64,000 nucleotides of DNA from Saccharopolyspora ipomoeae (GCF_029952525.1 NZ_JASAOF010000003.1:248001-312000), one strand, 5' to 3'. Positions 1-9,911 are shown, counted from the first letter of the stretch. Program-made: numbers and translations. The notes: generated by a model not told the origin, from the sequence alone.

Positions 1-206
1 GACGCTCGTCGCAATCGATTCTCCGGTCAAGCATCGCCACGCGAATTCCGCTGTTTCCGAAGTCACGTTGCGAAATGATGCCATTACATGTTGTCACGAA
101 ATGCGCTGGGCACGACGACCGTCCATGCTGGAACTCGCTGATCGGAGTCGGTTCTCCCTTCCATTCCCCGGAATCCCTTTCATCGAGCTTTCATCCGTCT
201 TTCTCT
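1..206. other. Left-edge noncoding stretch
   Basis: This stretch lies downstream of the dprA stop. It is visibly less G+C-rich than the genes and has no reading frame with actinomycete-like codon use. I see no strong hairpin. It could hold the dprA 3' end and the promoter of a gene beyond the window; nothing more can be said. Confidence 0.4.
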
Positions 207-1367
207 TCACCTCTTTGTCGCAGTCCACCCGCTTTCCGTTCGTCGCGCGAAGCCGTCGAGTTCCAGTTCGGGCAGCACCGCGCGCACCCGGCCGAGCCGC
301 AGCCCGCAGTCGCGGGCCAGTTCCTCGTCGCTCGCCGAGTCCATTCCGGTCATCGCGTCGAGCACCCGCCGCGCGTCCGGGTGCAGCCGGTCCGTGGCGC
401 GCGAGCACCCCTCCCGCTCCTCGGCCGGCCGCACGCCCAGCGGGCTGAGCAGCTCCACGATCTCCTCGGTGCGCGTGACCAGCACCGCCTGCCCGGACCG
501 CACCATGCCGTGGCAGCCCACCGAGTTCTGCGAGGTCACCGGCCCCGGCACCGCCAGCAGCGGTCTCCCCAGCAGGTCCGCGGTGTTGGCCGTGTTCGCC
601 GCGCCGCTGCGCGCCCCCGCCTCCACCACCACGGTGGCCTGGCCCATCGCGGCGATCAACCGGTTGCGCACCAGGAACCGGTGTTTGCGCGGCGGCGTTC
701 CCGGCGGGTACTCGCTGACCACCGCGCCCTGATCGGCGATCGCGCGCAGCAGCCTGCCGTGCCCGGCCGGGTAGTCCAGGTCGGCGCCGCAGGCCAGGAA
801 CGCCACCGTGCGCCCGCCCGCCGACAGCGCGCCGCGATGCGCCGCCCCGTCGATGCCGTAGGCGGCCCCGGAGATCACCGCGAACCCAGCCTGCGACAGC
901 CCGTGCCCGAACTCGGCGGCCACGTGCTCGCCGTACCCGGACGCCGCGCGGGCGCCCACGACCGCCACCGCCCGCTCGGCGAGCTCGGAGAGCTCGACCC
1001 GGCCTCGCACCCACAGCGCCAGCGGCTCGGCCATGTCCGGCAGCTCCACCTCCCGCGCCCCGGCGAGCTCGGCGAACGCCTCCTGCGGCCAGCCAGGGCC
1101 CTCCGGGACCAGCAGCCGCAACCCGGCCTCCTCCCCGGCCCGCAGCACACGCTCACCGGAGAGCTCACCGCGCCGCGACTCCACCTCCGCCAGCACCTGC
1201 GCGGGCGCCCGCTCGCGCAGGATCGCGTCCACGGCACCGCGCGCCCCGCGCTCGGCGACGAACCCGGCCAGCGCCTGCGCCGGTGGCTCGGCCACCGCCG
1301 ACAGGAACGCCCTCGCGCGCAGCAGTTCCTGCCGGGTCTTCTCGCCCAGCGACGCCCACCTGCCCAT
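207..1367 (-). CDS. dprA: DNA-processing protein DprA
   Basis: DprA is the cytoplasmic recombination mediator that binds incoming single-stranded DNA and loads RecA during natural transformation; its role in most actinobacteria is less clear. The 386-residue protein has the Rossmann-type DprA core: VVGAR at about 136-140, SGAAYGID at about 166-173, KHRF at 228-231 followed by RNR, and VVVEAGARSG near 247. An N-terminal helical region and a C-terminal winged-helix-like segment (after about 320) flank the core. The ATG overlaps the comM stop by one base (TGATG), so the two are translationally coupled as the last genes of a yraN-comM-dprA operon. The long reading frame running from 207 to 3440 in this frame is open by chance; only this part is the gene. 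Confidence 0.95.
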   Translation of the reverse strand: MGRWASLGEKTRQELLRARAFLSAVAEPPAQALAGFVAERGARGAVDAILRERAPAQVLAEVESRRGELSGERVLRAGEEAGLRLLVPEGPGWPQEAFAELAGAREVELPDMAEPLALWVRGRVELSELAERAVAVVGARAASGYGEHVAAEFGHGLSQAGFAVISGAAYGIDGAAHRGALSAGGRTVAFLACGADLDYPAGHGRLLRAIADQGAVVSEYPPGTPPRKHRFLVRNRLIAAMGQATVVVEAGARSGAANTANTADLLGRPLLAVPGPVTSQNSVGCHGMVRSGQAVLVTRTEEIVELLSPLGVRPAEEREGCSRATDRLHPDARRVLDAMTGMDSASDEELARDCGLRLGRVRAVLPELELDGFARRTESGWTATKR

Positions 1368-2878
1368 CAGGCCGCCCTCCTGTCCCGGAACTCCAGCGCG
1401 GCGGCGACGTGGTCGGCCGCCGGCCGCGGACTGCCGTCGAGGTCGGCCAGCGTCCAGGCCACCCGCAGGCAGCGGTCGGCGCCGCGCGCGGTGATCGCCC
1501 CCGCTTCCAGACCTCGTTCCAGCAGGGCCGTGGTCTCCTCCGGCAGCGCGAACTCCTTGCGCAGCACCGGACCCGGCACCTCGGTGTTGGTCTGCCAGCC
1601 GTGGTCGGCCCACCGCTCGCGCGCCACCTCCCGCGCCCGCTCGACCCGCTCGCGGACCACCGCCGTGCTCTCCGGCTCGGCACCGACCGCGGTGCTCATC
1701 GCCGAGATCGGCCGGGTGCGCACCCGCAGGTCCACCCGGTCCAGCAGCGGACCGGACAGCTTGCCCAGGTAGCGCCGCCGCTGCTGCGGAGCGCACTGGC
1801 AGTCCAGCTCGCGCGCGGGCGCGCACGGGCACGGGTTGGTCGCCAGCACCAGCTGGAAGCGCGCCGGGTAGCGCAGCGTGCCGTCGCGGCGGGCCAGCCT
1901 GATCTCGCCCTCCTCCAGCGCCGTGCGCAACGCCTCCAGCCGCTTCGGCCCCAGCTCGCAGGCCTCGTCGAGCAGGAGGATGCCCCGGTGCGCGCGGCTG
2001 ACCGCGCCTGGGCGGGCCAGGCCGGTCCCGCCGCCGATCAGCGCCGGGATCGACAGCGACGGGTGCGGGGCGACGAACGGTGGTCGGCGGACCAGGAACT
2101 CGGTGGACTCGTCCCCCAGCGAGCGCAGAGCCGTGACCTCCAGCGACTCCGCTCTCGTCAGCTCCGGCAGCAGCCCGCACAGCCGCTTGGCCAGCATCGT
2201 CTTGCCCGTCCCGGGCGGCCCCACCATGAGCAGGTGGTGCCCGCCGGCGGCGGCGACCTCCAGCGCCCACCGGGCCTCCGGCTGGCCGAGCACGTCGGCC
2301 AGGTCCGGCACCTCCTCTACCCGTGCCTCGGTCGGCGGCGGCGCGTCCTCGCGCAGGTCGGCGAGCTCGCGCAGCCAGGCGATCACCTCCCGCAGGTGGT
2401 CGGCGCCGAGGATCTCGATGCCGTCCACCAGGTGCGCCTCGGCCAGGCCCTCGACCGGCACCACCGCGCGCCGCACGCCGTAGCGGCGCGCCGCCAGCAG
2501 CGCGGGCAGCAGCCCGCACACCCGGCGCAGCCGTCCGTCCAGGGCGAGCTCGCCGAACAGGACCGTGCCCTGCAACCGGTGCGCGGGGACCTGCTCGCTG
2601 GCCGCCAGGACCGCGCACGCCAGCGCCAGGTCGTAGGTCGTGCCGCCCTTGGGCAGCGCGGCCGGGGACAGCGCGAGCGTGATGACCCGGTCCACGGGCC
2701 AGTCCTCCCGGCAGTTCTGGATCGCCGCCGCGACCCGGTTCTTGGCCTCCTTCAACGCGTTGTCCGGCAGGCCGATGAGCTGCACCGAGGGCAGCCCCGA
2801 GCGCACGTCGGCCTCGATCTCCACCAGCACGCCGTCGACCCCGAACAGCGCGATCGCCCACGTCTTGCGCAGCGCCAC
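1367..2878 (-). CDS. comM: YifB/ComM family Mg-chelatase-like AAA+ ATPase
   Basis: This AAA+ protein of the Mg-chelatase ChlI-like YifB/ComM family has 503 residues, the usual length. ComM is a hexameric helicase that promotes branch migration when DNA is integrated during transformation. An N-terminal Lon-protease-like domain covers about 1-180. The Walker A GPPGTGKT is at 220-227 and the Walker B GILLLDEA at 299-306, followed by the C-terminal Mg-chelatase domain. It starts with GTG immediately after the yraN TGA (TGAGTG, no gap) and is coupled to dprA downstream. The N-terminal region carries no recognisable Lon catalytic Ser/Lys dyad by eye, so proteolysis is not claimed. Confidence 0.95.
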   Translation of the reverse strand: MALRKTWAIALFGVDGVLVEIEADVRSGLPSVQLIGLPDNALKEAKNRVAAAIQNCREDWPVDRVITLALSPAALPKGGTTYDLALACAVLAASEQVPAHRLQGTVLFGELALDGRLRRVCGLLPALLAARRYGVRRAVVPVEGLAEAHLVDGIEILGADHLREVIAWLRELADLREDAPPPTEARVEEVPDLADVLGQPEARWALEVAAAGGHHLLMVGPPGTGKTMLAKRLCGLLPELTRAESLEVTALRSLGDESTEFLVRRPPFVAPHPSLSIPALIGGGTGLARPGAVSRAHRGILLLDEACELGPKRLEALRTALEEGEIRLARRDGTLRYPARFQLVLATNPCPCAPARELDCQCAPQQRRRYLGKLSGPLLDRVDLRVRTRPISAMSTAVGAEPESTAVVRERVERAREVARERWADHGWQTNTEVPGPVLRKEFALPEETTALLERGLEAGAITARGADRCLRVAWTLADLDGSPRPAADHVAAALEFRDRRAA

Positions 2879-3280
2879 TCAGAACACCCCCTCCAGGTGC
2901 TCGACGCGCGCGGGCTCGCCCGGTGGCCACAGCACCGACACGACGTCGAAGCGCACCCGGCAACCGACCAGGTCGCGCTCGGCCAGCCAGGCTCGCGCCA
3001 CGCTGCGGACGCGGGCAACCTTGTCCGGTCCGATCGCGCCCAGCGGGCCGCCGTAGTCCATCCCCGATCGGGCCTTGACCTCGCAGAACACCACCAGGTC
3101 GCCGTCGGTGGCGACGATGTCGAGCTCGCCGCGCGGACAGCTCCAGTTGCGGTCGAGCACGGTCAGCCCGGTGCTCTCCAGCAGCTCGGCGGCGATCCGC
3201 TCGCCGACCCTGCCCAGCTCGTGCCTGCGCCCGCCCACCAGGTGGTCGGACAGCGGCGCGGTGATCTTGTCGGTGCGCAC
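2879..3280 (-). CDS. YraN family putative endonuclease (UPF0102)
   Basis: This UPF0102/YraN protein has a predicted Holliday-junction-resolvase-like nuclease fold. Visible hallmarks are GERIAAELL, the [14 protein letters not shown] block (the E and D of GELDIVA are the family's putative metal ligands) and FCEVKARS (the ExK signature). The open frame extends upstream to 3517, but the GTG at 3280 is preceded by GGGGGAGG at ideal spacing and gives 133 residues, close to the family norm; the upstream part has no family similarity. It is the first gene of the yraN-comM-dprA operon, the same order as in mycobacteria. Its biological role is not established. Confidence 0.9.
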   Translation of the reverse strand: MRTDKITAPLSDHLVGGRRHELGRVGERIAAELLESTGLTVLDRNWSCPRGELDIVATDGDLVVFCEVKARSGMDYGGPLGAIGPDKVARVRSVARAWLAERDLVGCRVRFDVVSVLWPPGEPARVEHLEGVF

Positions 3281-3518
3281 GAGAACCTCCCCCGGATTCG
3301 ACACGACTCCCGATCCCGGCGGCCGAAAGGAGTTCGGCACCAACGATTCCGGGAACGGGATGAGCACCACGCTGCCCACCAGGACCCGAAATGCCAAGCA
3401 GATTTCCGAATCTGTGGATGAATTCGTCTGCTGTGGACAAACACCACTCACACCTACGTGTGGTGGATTTCGTGTATCCGGGTATTCGTTCATCGAATCC
3501 GATCGCGCTGCGCGCACG
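3281..3518. other. Intergenic region upstream of yraN
   Basis: About 240 bp of lower-G+C DNA lies between the DUF2469 terminator and the yraN start. It must carry the promoter of the yraN-comM-dprA operon. A CACAC-ctac-GTGTG hairpin is visible near 3448-3465. I could not assign -35/-10 boxes. Confidence 0.35.
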
Positions 3519-3553
3519 AAAAAGCCCGGGCGGCCGAATTCGACCGCCCGGGC
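3519..3553 (-). terminator. Rho-independent terminator after the DUF2469 gene
   Basis: A perfect 10-bp stem, GCCCGGGCGG (3524-3533) with CCGCCCGGGC (3544-3553), is followed on the minus strand by five T residues (AAAAA at 3519-3523). It sits just past the stop of the DUF2469 gene and ends that transcript before yraN. Confidence 0.85.
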
Positions 3554-3577
3554 ATCACATCTCGTGATCCTCGTTCG

Positions 3578-3901
3578 TCAGGAACCGAAGGGACCGTTCT
3601 CCGGCAACCGGAGGTCCGGCTTGTCGAGCTCCTCGACGTTGACGTCCTTGAAGGTGATCACCCGGACGTTCTTGACGAACCGAGCCGGGCGGTACATGTC
3701 CCAGACCCAGGCGTCGGACATCGACACCTCGAAGTAGACCTCCGAGTCGGAGTTGCGCACCTGCACGTCGACGACGTTGGCCAGGTAGAAGCGCCGTTCG
3801 GTCTCCACGACGTAGGTGAACTGACCGACGATGTCGCGGTACTCCTTGTAGAGCTGCAGCTCCATCTCGGTCTCGTACTTTTCGAGATCCTCGGCGCTCA
3901 T
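3578..3901 (-). CDS. DUF2469 family protein
   Basis: This 107-residue acidic protein belongs to DUF2469, a small actinobacteria-restricted family. It begins MSAEDLEKYETEMEL and has a conserved core (YKEYRDIVGQF, ETERRFYLAN, EVYFEVSMSDAWVWDMYRPARFV). In mycobacteria the orthologue sits next to rnhB and lepB, as it does here. No function is known. It has no signal peptide, membrane segment or nucleotide-binding motif, so it is probably cytoplasmic. It is probably co-transcribed with lepB-rnhB, 34 bp downstream of rnhB's stop, and ends at the terminator at 3519-3553. Confidence 0.92.
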   Translation of the reverse strand: MSAEDLEKYETEMELQLYKEYRDIVGQFTYVVETERRFYLANVVDVQVRNSDSEVYFEVSMSDAWVWDMYRPARFVKNVRVITFKDVNVEELDKPDLRLPENGPFGS

Positions 3902-3934
3902 CGGTGTGCGAGCCCTTCTGCGTTTCCGGTCGGA

Positions 3935-4687
3935 CTACAAGGCCACATTGTCCACCACATCCCCCTCCGAGGCATCGAACAGACCGGGCTTGCTGGTCAC
4001 AGCGCGCGGCGAGCGCATCCCGTGCCGCGTCGCGGCGGCCACGACGTTGGCGTAGGACCAGCGGTGCTGGACCGACGGACCGTGCTCGGTCAACCGCGCC
4101 GAGTGCAGCGGCGTGCTGTAGCCCTTGTGCACGTCGAAGGCGTACTCGGGGAATCGTTCGTGCAGCTCACCGGCCATCAGCCGGTCCCGGGTGACCTTCG
4201 CCAGCACCGACGCCGCCGCCACGCAGGCCGCCACCAGGTCGCCCTTGACGACCGCGACGCTCGGCGTCGCCAGGCCCTGCACCTTGAAACCGTCGGTGAG
4301 CACGTAGCCGGGGTGCTCGGTCAGCTGCGCCACCGAGCGGCGCATGCCCTCCAGGTTGGCCACGTGGATGCCCAGCGCGTCGACGTCCTCGGCCGGGATG
4401 ACCACCGTCGACCAGCTCAGCGCGCGGGCGGTGATGCGGTCGTGGAGCCGATCCCGATCGGCCTCGCTGAGCACCTTGGAGTCGGTCAGACCGTCGAACC
4501 GCTTCCCGTCGCCCGGCTTGAGCACGCACGCGGCCACCACCAGCGGCCCGGCGCACGCGCCGCGCCCCGCCTCGTCGACGCCGGCGACCGGGCCCAGCCC
4601 CCGGCGGTCCAGGGCGCTCTGCAGCGCCCAGTTGCCGCTGCTGCGCCGGATCACCGACCGGGGTGGCCGGAACTCCGTCACCGTCAC
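3935..4687 (-). CDS. rnhB: Ribonuclease HII
   Basis: RNase HII cleaves RNA in RNA-DNA hybrids and starts the removal of single ribonucleotides from DNA. Family motifs are clear: [14 protein letters not shown] near the start (the D, E and G/R/G signature), [12 protein letters not shown], and [10 protein letters not shown] with the downstream catalytic Asp region. The frame is open to an ATG at 4726, which would overlap lepB by 32 bp. The GTG at 4687, with GGAG ten bases upstream across the lepB stop, is the likelier start (250 residues). A second GTG lies six bases further in. The gene is coupled closely to lepB upstream and DUF2469 downstream. Confidence 0.93.
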   Translation of the reverse strand: MTVTEFRPPRSVIRRSSGNWALQSALDRRGLGPVAGVDEAGRGACAGPLVVAACVLKPGDGKRFDGLTDSKVLSEADRDRLHDRITARALSWSTVVIPAEDVDALGIHVANLEGMRRSVAQLTEHPGYVLTDGFKVQGLATPSVAVVKGDLVAACVAAASVLAKVTRDRLMAGELHERFPEYAFDVHKGYSTPLHSARLTEHGPSVQHRWSYANVVAAATRHGMRSPRAVTSKPGLFDASEGDVVDNVAL

Positions 4688-4694
4688 TTCGATG

Positions 4695-5600
4695 TCACTC
4701 CGAGTGCCGTCGCTTGCTCGCTGCACCGAGAAGCCTACGACCTGCCCAGACCGCGGGGAACGCCGCGGCGAAGCCCACGCCCAGCGGCAGCCCGTGCTGC
4801 CAGGCGGGCGCGCCCAGCGCCTGCGACTGCGGGTTGGGCTCCGGGATGCTCTGCCAGCGGGTCGGCGGCAGCACGATGACCTGCGCCTTGCCGATCACGT
4901 TGTCCACCGGGACGGCGCCGTTGGTGCCGCCGCCGCCCTGCACGCGGGAGTCGGCGGAGTCGTTGCGGTTGTCACCCATCACCCACAGGTGCCCCGGGGG
5001 CACCGTGACCGGCGCGAACTCGTCCTGGCCGACCCCGCGACCCGGCTCCCAGTAGACGTAGGGCTCGGTGAGCGGCTTGCCGTCGACCAGCACCCGGTTC
5101 TGCGCGTCGCAGCACTCGACGGTCTGGCCGCCGGTGGCGATGACGCGCTTGACGAAGTCCTTCTCGTCCGGGGCGCCGAAGCCCAGCAGCGAGGCCGCGC
5201 CCTGGAAGAAGCCGGCGACCGGGTTGGTGGACTCCTGGGCGGTGAACTCGTTCTGCACCCACGGCTGCGGGCCGCGGAAGACCACCACGTCGCCGGGTTC
5301 GGGGTCGGAGAACCGGTAGGAGACCTTGTCGACCAGCACCCGGTCGTTGCTGCACCCGGTGCAGCCGTGCAGGGTCTGCTCCATCGACTGCGACGGGATC
5401 ACGTACACCCGGGCGAGGAACGCCTGGATGAGCACGGTGAGCACCAGGGCGGTCACGATCAGGATGGGCAACTCCACCCAGAAGGAAGACTTCTTCTTCC
5501 CCTTCGGCTTCCGGTTCTGAGCCGCTTCGCCGGGAGCACCCTCACGGTGCTCCGAGTCGTGGGGCTCTTCCGCTGATCCGCTGCGCATGACGTCGGCCAC
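4695..5600 (-). CDS. lepB: Signal peptidase I
   Basis: This membrane-bound type I signal peptidase removes signal peptides from Sec/Tat-exported proteins. The 301-residue protein has a basic cytosolic N-terminus, one membrane segment at about 42-64, the catalytic serine in PSQSMEQTL (Ser72) and the general-base lysine in DFVKRVIA (Lys151). These are followed by the box D/E motif [13 protein letters not shown] hydrophobic C-terminal stretch (about 278-290) may be a second membrane anchor, as in other actinobacterial LepB proteins. A Gly/Cys-rich insertion follows the catalytic serine (HGCTGCSND). It lies between rplS and rnhB as in mycobacteria, and a hairpin at 5772-5806 separates it from rplS. 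Confidence 0.95.
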   Translation of the reverse strand: MADVMRSGSAEEPHDSEHREGAPGEAAQNRKPKGKKKSSFWVELPILIVTALVLTVLIQAFLARVYVIPSQSMEQTLHGCTGCSNDRVLVDKVSYRFSDPEPGDVVVFRGPQPWVQNEFTAQESTNPVAGFFQGAASLLGFGAPDEKDFVKRVIATGGQTVECCDAQNRVLVDGKPLTEPYVYWEPGRGVGQDEFAPVTVPPGHLWVMGDNRNDSADSRVQGGGGTNGAVPVDNVIGKAQVIVLPPTRWQSIPEPNPQSQALGAPAWQHGLPLGVGFAAAFPAVWAGRRLLGAASKRRHSE

Positions 5601-5771
5601 CCGGCCAGGCTACTCGAACCGCCTGCGGGCCCGTCGCGCTGCCCCGGCGCGGCGGGACGGAAAACCCGCCCGGTTACGACCCGATGACGTGCTCTTTTCC
5701 GCTTGATCCCGTTCCACCGGCACCTCCCGCATCCGTTGGGCCTGCATTGATCACCCGAAGGTGGAACAGCA

Positions 5772-5806
5772 GGAGGGCCCGAGCGCTGATCGCGCCCGGG
5801 CCCTCC
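5772..5806 (-). terminator. Terminator hairpin after rplS
   Basis: GGAGGGCCCG (5772-5781) pairs with CGGGCCCTCC (5797-5806), and the stem continues inward through GCGC. It lies 23 bp past the rplS stop. There is no T-run on the minus strand, so it is a G+C-rich actinomycete-type terminator. Confidence 0.7.
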
Positions 5807-5828
5807 GGTACTGCTCGTCTCGCGTCGA

Positions 5829-6185
5829 TCAGGACGCAGCGGTCTCCCGCTTCTCCTTGATCTTCGCCGCCTTGCCGCGCCGGTCGCGCAGGTAGTACAG
5901 CTTCGCCCGCCGGACATCGCCGCGCGAGACGACCTCGATCTGCGCGATGTTCGGGGTGTGCACCGGGAAAGTCCGCTCCACACCGACACCGAAGGAAACC
6001 TTGCGCACGGTGAAGGTCTCCCGGATGCCATCGCCCTGGCGGCGGATGACTGCGCCCTGGAAGACCTGAGTCCGCTCGCGCGAACCCTCGATGACGCGGA
6101 CGTGAACCTTCAGCGTGTCACCGGGCCGGAAGGCCGGGATGTCGGAACGCAGCGACTGGGCGTCCAACGCGTCCAGGGTGTTCAT
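5829..6185 (-). CDS. rplS: 50S ribosomal protein L19
   Basis: L19 sits at the 30S-50S interface of the ribosome. The 118-residue protein carries the family signature: [16 protein letters not shown], the [14 protein letters not shown] block, [17 protein letters not shown] and [20 protein letters not shown]. The frame stays open upstream to 6347 but the homologous part starts at the ATG at 6185, preceded by GAGGACGGACC; the upstream codons are unlike L19. The 209-bp gap to trmD suggests it has its own promoter. It ends at the hairpin at 5772-5806. Confidence 0.97.
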   Translation of the reverse strand: MNTLDALDAQSLRSDIPAFRPGDTLKVHVRVIEGSRERTQVFQGAVIRRQGDGIRETFTVRKVSFGVGVERTFPVHTPNIAQIEVVSRGDVRRAKLYYLRDRRGKAAKIKEKRETAAS

Positions 6186-6394
6186 CGGTGGTCCGTCCTC
6201 ATCCGTGTCGAAGGCACCCGTGTTCTCACATGTCGATGACCCGACCTGGAAGGTGGGCACCGCCCGACACGGGGTGAACTTGCTCTTTGCGCATGTCGAA
6301 CCAGGTGGCTCGACTGCATCAACCTGTCCAGTGTGCCAGATCCGCATCTCGGCGCCTGATCCGGCCCCCAGCAGAGGGTCTCTGGAGAGGGCCG

Positions 6395-7186
6395 TCAGCG
6401 CGACGCGTCCCCGGTCTCACCGGAACCGCCGGAAGCTTCCGACTCCCGCAGTTTATCGAGCTGTTTCCGGTCGGCTTTATCCAGGTCCCCCTCCGGCAGC
6501 GCCGCGAGGAGCTCCGGCCGCCGGTGGAAGGTGCGCTCCAGCGCCTGATCGCGCCGCCAGCGGTCGATCGCCGCGTGGTTGCCGGAGCGCAGCACGTCCG
6601 GCACCGGCCGGCCGCGCCACACCTCGGGACGCGTGTAGCAGGGGCCTTCCAGCAGCCCGTCGGAGAAGGAGTCCTGCTCGGCCGACAGCGGGTTGCCCAG
6701 CACCCCGGGCAGCAGCCGCACCACGGCCTCGATCATGGTCAGCGCCGCGACCTCACCGCCGACCAGCACGTAGTCGCCGATCGAGACCTCCTCGACCGGC
6801 ATCCTGGCCGCGGCGTCGTCGATGACCCGCTGGTCGATGCCCTCGTAGCGGCCGCAGGCGAACACCAGCCACGGGTCCTTCGACCAGCGCACCGCGGTCT
6901 TCTGGTCGAACGGGCGGCCCGCCGGGGTCGGCACGACCAGCCGGGGCGTGGCCTCCTGGGGACTGCAGACCTCGTCGAGGGCCTCGCCCCAGACGTCGGG
7001 CTTCATCACCATGCCCGGGCCGCCGCCGTAGGGGCTGTCGTCGACCGCGCGGTGCACGTCGTGGGTCCAGTCGCGCAGGTCGTGCACGCCCACCGAGATG
7101 CGCTCGCGCTCGATGGCCTTGCCCAGCAGCGCTTCCCGCAGCGGGTTCAGGTAGTCGGGGAAGATCGTGATGACGTCGATGCGCAT
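6395..7186 (-). CDS. trmD: tRNA (guanine-N1-)-methyltransferase
   Basis: TrmD methylates G37 at N1 in tRNAs reading CNN, CGG and similar codons, using S-adenosylmethionine, and prevents frameshifting. This 263-residue SPOUT enzyme shows [41 protein letters not shown] and the SAM-binding trefoil-knot segment [16 protein letters not shown]. The start at 7186 is set by the conserved [10 protein letters not shown]-terminus; the frame is open further up to 7417 without homology. It is the last gene of rpsP-khpA-rimM-trmD, although 233 bp separate it from rimM. Confidence 0.96.
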   Translation of the reverse strand: MRIDVITIFPDYLNPLREALLGKAIERERISVGVHDLRDWTHDVHRAVDDSPYGGGPGMVMKPDVWGEALDEVCSPQEATPRLVVPTPAGRPFDQKTAVRWSKDPWLVFACGRYEGIDQRVIDDAAARMPVEEVSIGDYVLVGGEVAALTMIEAVVRLLPGVLGNPLSAEQDSFSDGLLEGPCYTRPEVWRGRPVPDVLRSGNHAAIDRWRRDQALERTFHRRPELLAALPEGDLDKADRKQLDKLRESEASGGSGETGDASR

Positions 7187-7419
7187 GAGATGGCCTCGTC
7201 TGGAAGTGCCCGAAGACGTGTGTCCGGCGGTGGACCTTGCAAGCGGCGGAGCCGCTTTCTCCTCCACCACCCCAGCAGCTCGCACCGCCGCGGGTTCTGA
7301 GGTGGTTCTCCTGCGAGGACGCCGCGACGCCGTGCGGCCACACATCAGGAGTGGCGCCCGGAGCAGGAGGGCCGCCTCAGGTTCCGCAACCTGCGCCGCC
7401 CCGCAAGGCGACCACAACC

Positions 7420-7989
7420 TTATGCCTGGTCCAGCAGGCCTTCGGGCGGGTCCAGAACGACCCTGCCGTTGTCGAGGTCGACCTCGGGGACGATGGCGGA
7501 GACGAAGGGGACCAGGGCCTCCCGCTCGCCCTTGTCGGCCTCGGGATCGGGGATGGCGATCGCGAGGAGCTCGCCGGCGGGCGAGTGCAGCACGTCGCGC
7601 ACCACGCCCACCTCGTCACCGGAGACCAGCTGCGCGCGCAGCCCGATCAGCTCGGTGTCGTGGAACTCGTCGGGGTCCTCGGGGGACTCGGCCTCGTCGG
7701 AGGACACCGTGAGCAGGGCGCCGCGCAGCTCCTCGGCGGCGTCGCGACCGTCCACGCCCTCCGCGCGCACCAGCAGCCGCCCGGCGTGGTGCCGGGCGGC
7801 TGTCACGGTGAGGCTCTGCGCGCTGGACTTCCTGCCTTGACCGGATCGGCGCTTCAGCCCGAGCACCGATCCGGGAACGAACCGCAGCTCCGGGCTGTCG
7901 GTGAGCACCTCGACGACGAGCTCGCCCCGCACGCCGTGCGGCCGCACCACGCGCCCCACTGCGAGGGCCTCCGGCTGGAGTTCGTTCAT
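7420..7989 (-). CDS. rimM: Ribosome maturation factor RimM
   Basis: RimM assists maturation of the 30S head by binding S19. The 189-residue protein has the N-terminal RimM domain ([21 protein letters not shown], with the conserved GxxxxxHGVRGE pattern) and a C-terminal PRC-barrel ([22 protein letters not shown], ending near DPPEGLLD). An acidic linker ([12 protein letters not shown]) lies between the two. It lies five bases after khpA in the rpsP operon. Confidence 0.95.
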   Translation of the reverse strand: MNELQPEALAVGRVVRPHGVRGELVVEVLTDSPELRFVPGSVLGLKRRSGQGRKSSAQSLTVTAARHHAGRLLVRAEGVDGRDAAEELRGALLTVSSDEAESPEDPDEFHDTELIGLRAQLVSGDEVGVVRDVLHSPAGELLAIAIPDPEADKGEREALVPFVSAIVPEVDLDNGRVVLDPPEGLLDQA

Positions 7990-7994
7990 GCCGG

Positions 7995-8234
7995 TCAGCG
8001 GTCGGTGTCGACCACGTCGACCCGGATGCCGCGACCACCGATACCGGTCATCACGGTCCGCAGCGCGGTGGCGGTGCGCCCGCCCCGGCCGATGACCTTG
8101 CCCAGGTCATCCGGGTTGACGTGCACCTCGAGGGTGCGACCGCGCCGGGTCGTCAGCAGCTGGACGCGGACATCGTCGGGGTTGTCGACGATGCCGCGCA
8201 CCAGGTGTTCAAGCGCGTCCGAGAGGACCGTCAC
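7995..8234 (-). CDS. khpA: KH-domain RNA-binding protein KhpA
   Basis: This 79-residue single KH-domain protein belongs to the KhpA/YlqC family, a global RNA chaperone partner of KhpB in Gram-positives. The KH GXXG loop is [15 protein letters not shown]. The N-terminus [15 protein letters not shown] is typical of the family. It starts with GTG and overlaps the rpsP stop by four bases (GTGA), so it is translationally coupled to S16. The arrangement rpsP-khpA-rimM-trmD is conserved in actinobacteria and Firmicutes. Confidence 0.93.
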   Translation of the reverse strand: MTVLSDALEHLVRGIVDNPDDVRVQLLTTRRGRTLEVHVNPDDLGKVIGRGGRTATALRTVMTGIGGRGIRVDVVDTDR

Positions 8235-8728
8235 GCCTGACCGTCCTCGGACTTCTGCTCGTCGGCCTTCTCCTCGGCCTTGGCCTCGTCAGCCTTGGCG
8301 TCGTCGGCCTTGGCGTCGTCGGCCTTGGCCTCGGACTTCTTGCCACCCTTCTTCTTCGGGGTGGTGGCCTCGACGGTGGGCTCCTCGCCGGCGGCGGCCA
8401 GGGCCTCCTCGAACAGCTCCTGCTTGGACTTCTTGGCCTCGGCGACCTTGAGGGTGCCCTCGGCGCCCGGCAGGCCCTTGTACTTCTGCCAGTCGCCGGT
8501 GATCTCCAGGATGTTGCGCACCGGCTCGGTCGGCTGCGCGCCGACACCCAGCCAGTACTGCGCCCGCTCCGAGTCGACGATGATGCCGCTCGGGTTCTCC
8601 TTCGGGTGGTACTGGCCGATCGTCTCGATGACCCGGCCGTTGCGACGGGTGCGGGCGTCCGCGATGACGATGCGGTAGTGCGGCTCCCGGATCTTGCCGA
8701 TCCGCGCGAGCTTGATCTTCACAGCCAC
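8231..8728 (-). CDS. rpsP: 30S ribosomal protein S16 with long acidic-lysine tail
   Basis: S16 is a 30S assembly protein. The first 90 or so residues are canonical ([53 protein letters not shown]). Beyond them is an unusual low-complexity tail of about 70 residues rich in Lys, Ala, Asp and Glu ([17 protein letters not shown]). The tail is encoded by a 15-bp tandem repeat at about 8283-8330 and brings the protein to 165 residues, against about 80-90 in many bacteria; long tails are common in actinobacterial S16. It is the first gene of the rpsP-khpA-rimM-trmD operon. The 255 bp upstream hold its promoter, not resolved. Confidence 0.95.
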   Translation of the reverse strand: MAVKIKLARIGKIREPHYRIVIADARTRRNGRVIETIGQYHPKENPSGIIVDSERAQYWLGVGAQPTEPVRNILEITGDWQKYKGLPGAEGTLKVAEAKKSKQELFEEALAAAGEEPTVEATTPKKKGGKKSEAKADDAKADDAKADEAKAEEKADEQKSEDGQA

Positions 8729-8983
8729 GGGTGCTGGTGCTCCTCAGACTCTCATTGATGCTCCGGTGAGCCATGCGCCAACGCGTGGGGCAGCGATCCG
8801 CAGGACTCCAGGTCAAATCGCCGGACGAGGAGTGAGAGGGACTCCTCGCAGCGAACAGCAACCCATTCTGCCAGACAGTTTTCCTCGATGACGACGGGGT
8901 CGGCTGCTCAGCGGTGCGGGTGGGGGAACCTCAGACGTCCTCCGGGTCCGGAGAAAGCGGCCGCCGCTTGCCTGACGATCGAC

Positions 8984-9733
8984 TCAGGTCGGCATCAGGC
9001 CCAGGGACACCAGCAGCAGGCCCAGGGCGGGCAGGAAGTTGTTGACCTGGTGGGCGATCACGCTGGCGGTGAGGCGGCCGGTGACCATGCGGGCCACGCC
9101 GATCGGGATGGTGATCACCAGCAGCAGCCAGGTGCGGGCCGGCTCCAGGTGACCGATCGCGAACACCGCCGTGCTCAGCACGAACACGTTGAGCTGGCTC
9201 CAGCCCAGCCGCTCCATCGCACCCCACAGCAGGCCGCGGTAGAGCAGCTCCTCGCACAGCGGTGCGATCAGCCAGATGTGCAGGAACACCAGCACCGCCA
9301 CCACCGGCGGCAACCGGACGCCGTCCAGGACGCTGCTGACCGTCGAGGTCTGACCGGGATCGGCCCACTGCGTCCACAGCATCGTGGCGATCGTGGTGGT
9401 GACCAGCCCGACACCGCCGATGGCCAGCCCGATCCGCACGTCCGACCATCGCCACTGCAACCCGAAGTCCAGCATCGGGCCGTTGCCCCGCACCACCGTG
9501 ATGAGCACCGCGAGCCCGCCGGCCAGCACGGTCGGCAGCACCAGCATCAGCACGATCGACCAGACCCCGGGCGCGCCGAAGGCCGCGGCCAGCACCACCG
9601 AGGTCAGCACGAACACGGCCTCGGCCAGGAAGAACGCGCCCAGCCCCCAGCGGTGCGTGCGAACCGGCGGCACGGCCACCCAGGTGCGGCCCGCGGGTTC
9701 CCCCGCGACGTCGGATTCTTGCGTTGAGTGCAC
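8984..9733 (-). CDS. CPBP family intramembrane metalloprotease (copy 1)
   Basis: This polytopic membrane protein of the CPBP (CAAX protease and bacteriocin-processing, Abi) family resembles the glutamate-dependent intramembrane protease Rce1. Counting from the GTG at 9733, the motifs are EELLYRGLLW (E161, E162, R166), H195 in GHLEPARTW, and H228/N232 in AHQVNN. Several hydrophobic helices surround them. The frame is open to a GTG at 9793, but the GTG at 9733 has GGAGG five bases upstream, so it is preferred (249 residues). A paralogue lies 178 bp upstream. The substrate is unknown; such proteins are often linked to bacteriocin immunity or peptide maturation. Confidence 0.85.
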   Translation of the reverse strand: MHSTQESDVAGEPAGRTWVAVPPVRTHRWGLGAFFLAEAVFVLTSVVLAAAFGAPGVWSIVLMLVLPTVLAGGLAVLITVVRGNGPMLDFGLQWRWSDVRIGLAIGGVGLVTTTIATMLWTQWADPGQTSTVSSVLDGVRLPPVVAVLVFLHIWLIAPLCEELLYRGLLWGAMERLGWSQLNVFVLSTAVFAIGHLEPARTWLLLVITIPIGVARMVTGRLTASVIAHQVNNFLPALGLLLVSLGLMPT

Positions 9734-9911
9734 GAGCGCCTCCGTGATGCCGAGCAGCGGGTCGACGACCCGCGTGACGATGTCGGCGGACACCGGCGGA
9801 GCCGTCAGGCTATACCGGTCCCCCGCCCCACCACGATCAACACGAGGTGCGGCGGAGTGTTCATCGGGCCACAGCCGTTCCTCCGGCAGCAGCGATCCAT
9901 CGGGTGGCGTT

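Noticed and set aside
207-3440. A 1077-codon frame covering dprA, comM and yraN
   Set aside because: Only the last 386 codons match DprA; the rest is out of frame with comM and yraN, which have their own motifs and starts.
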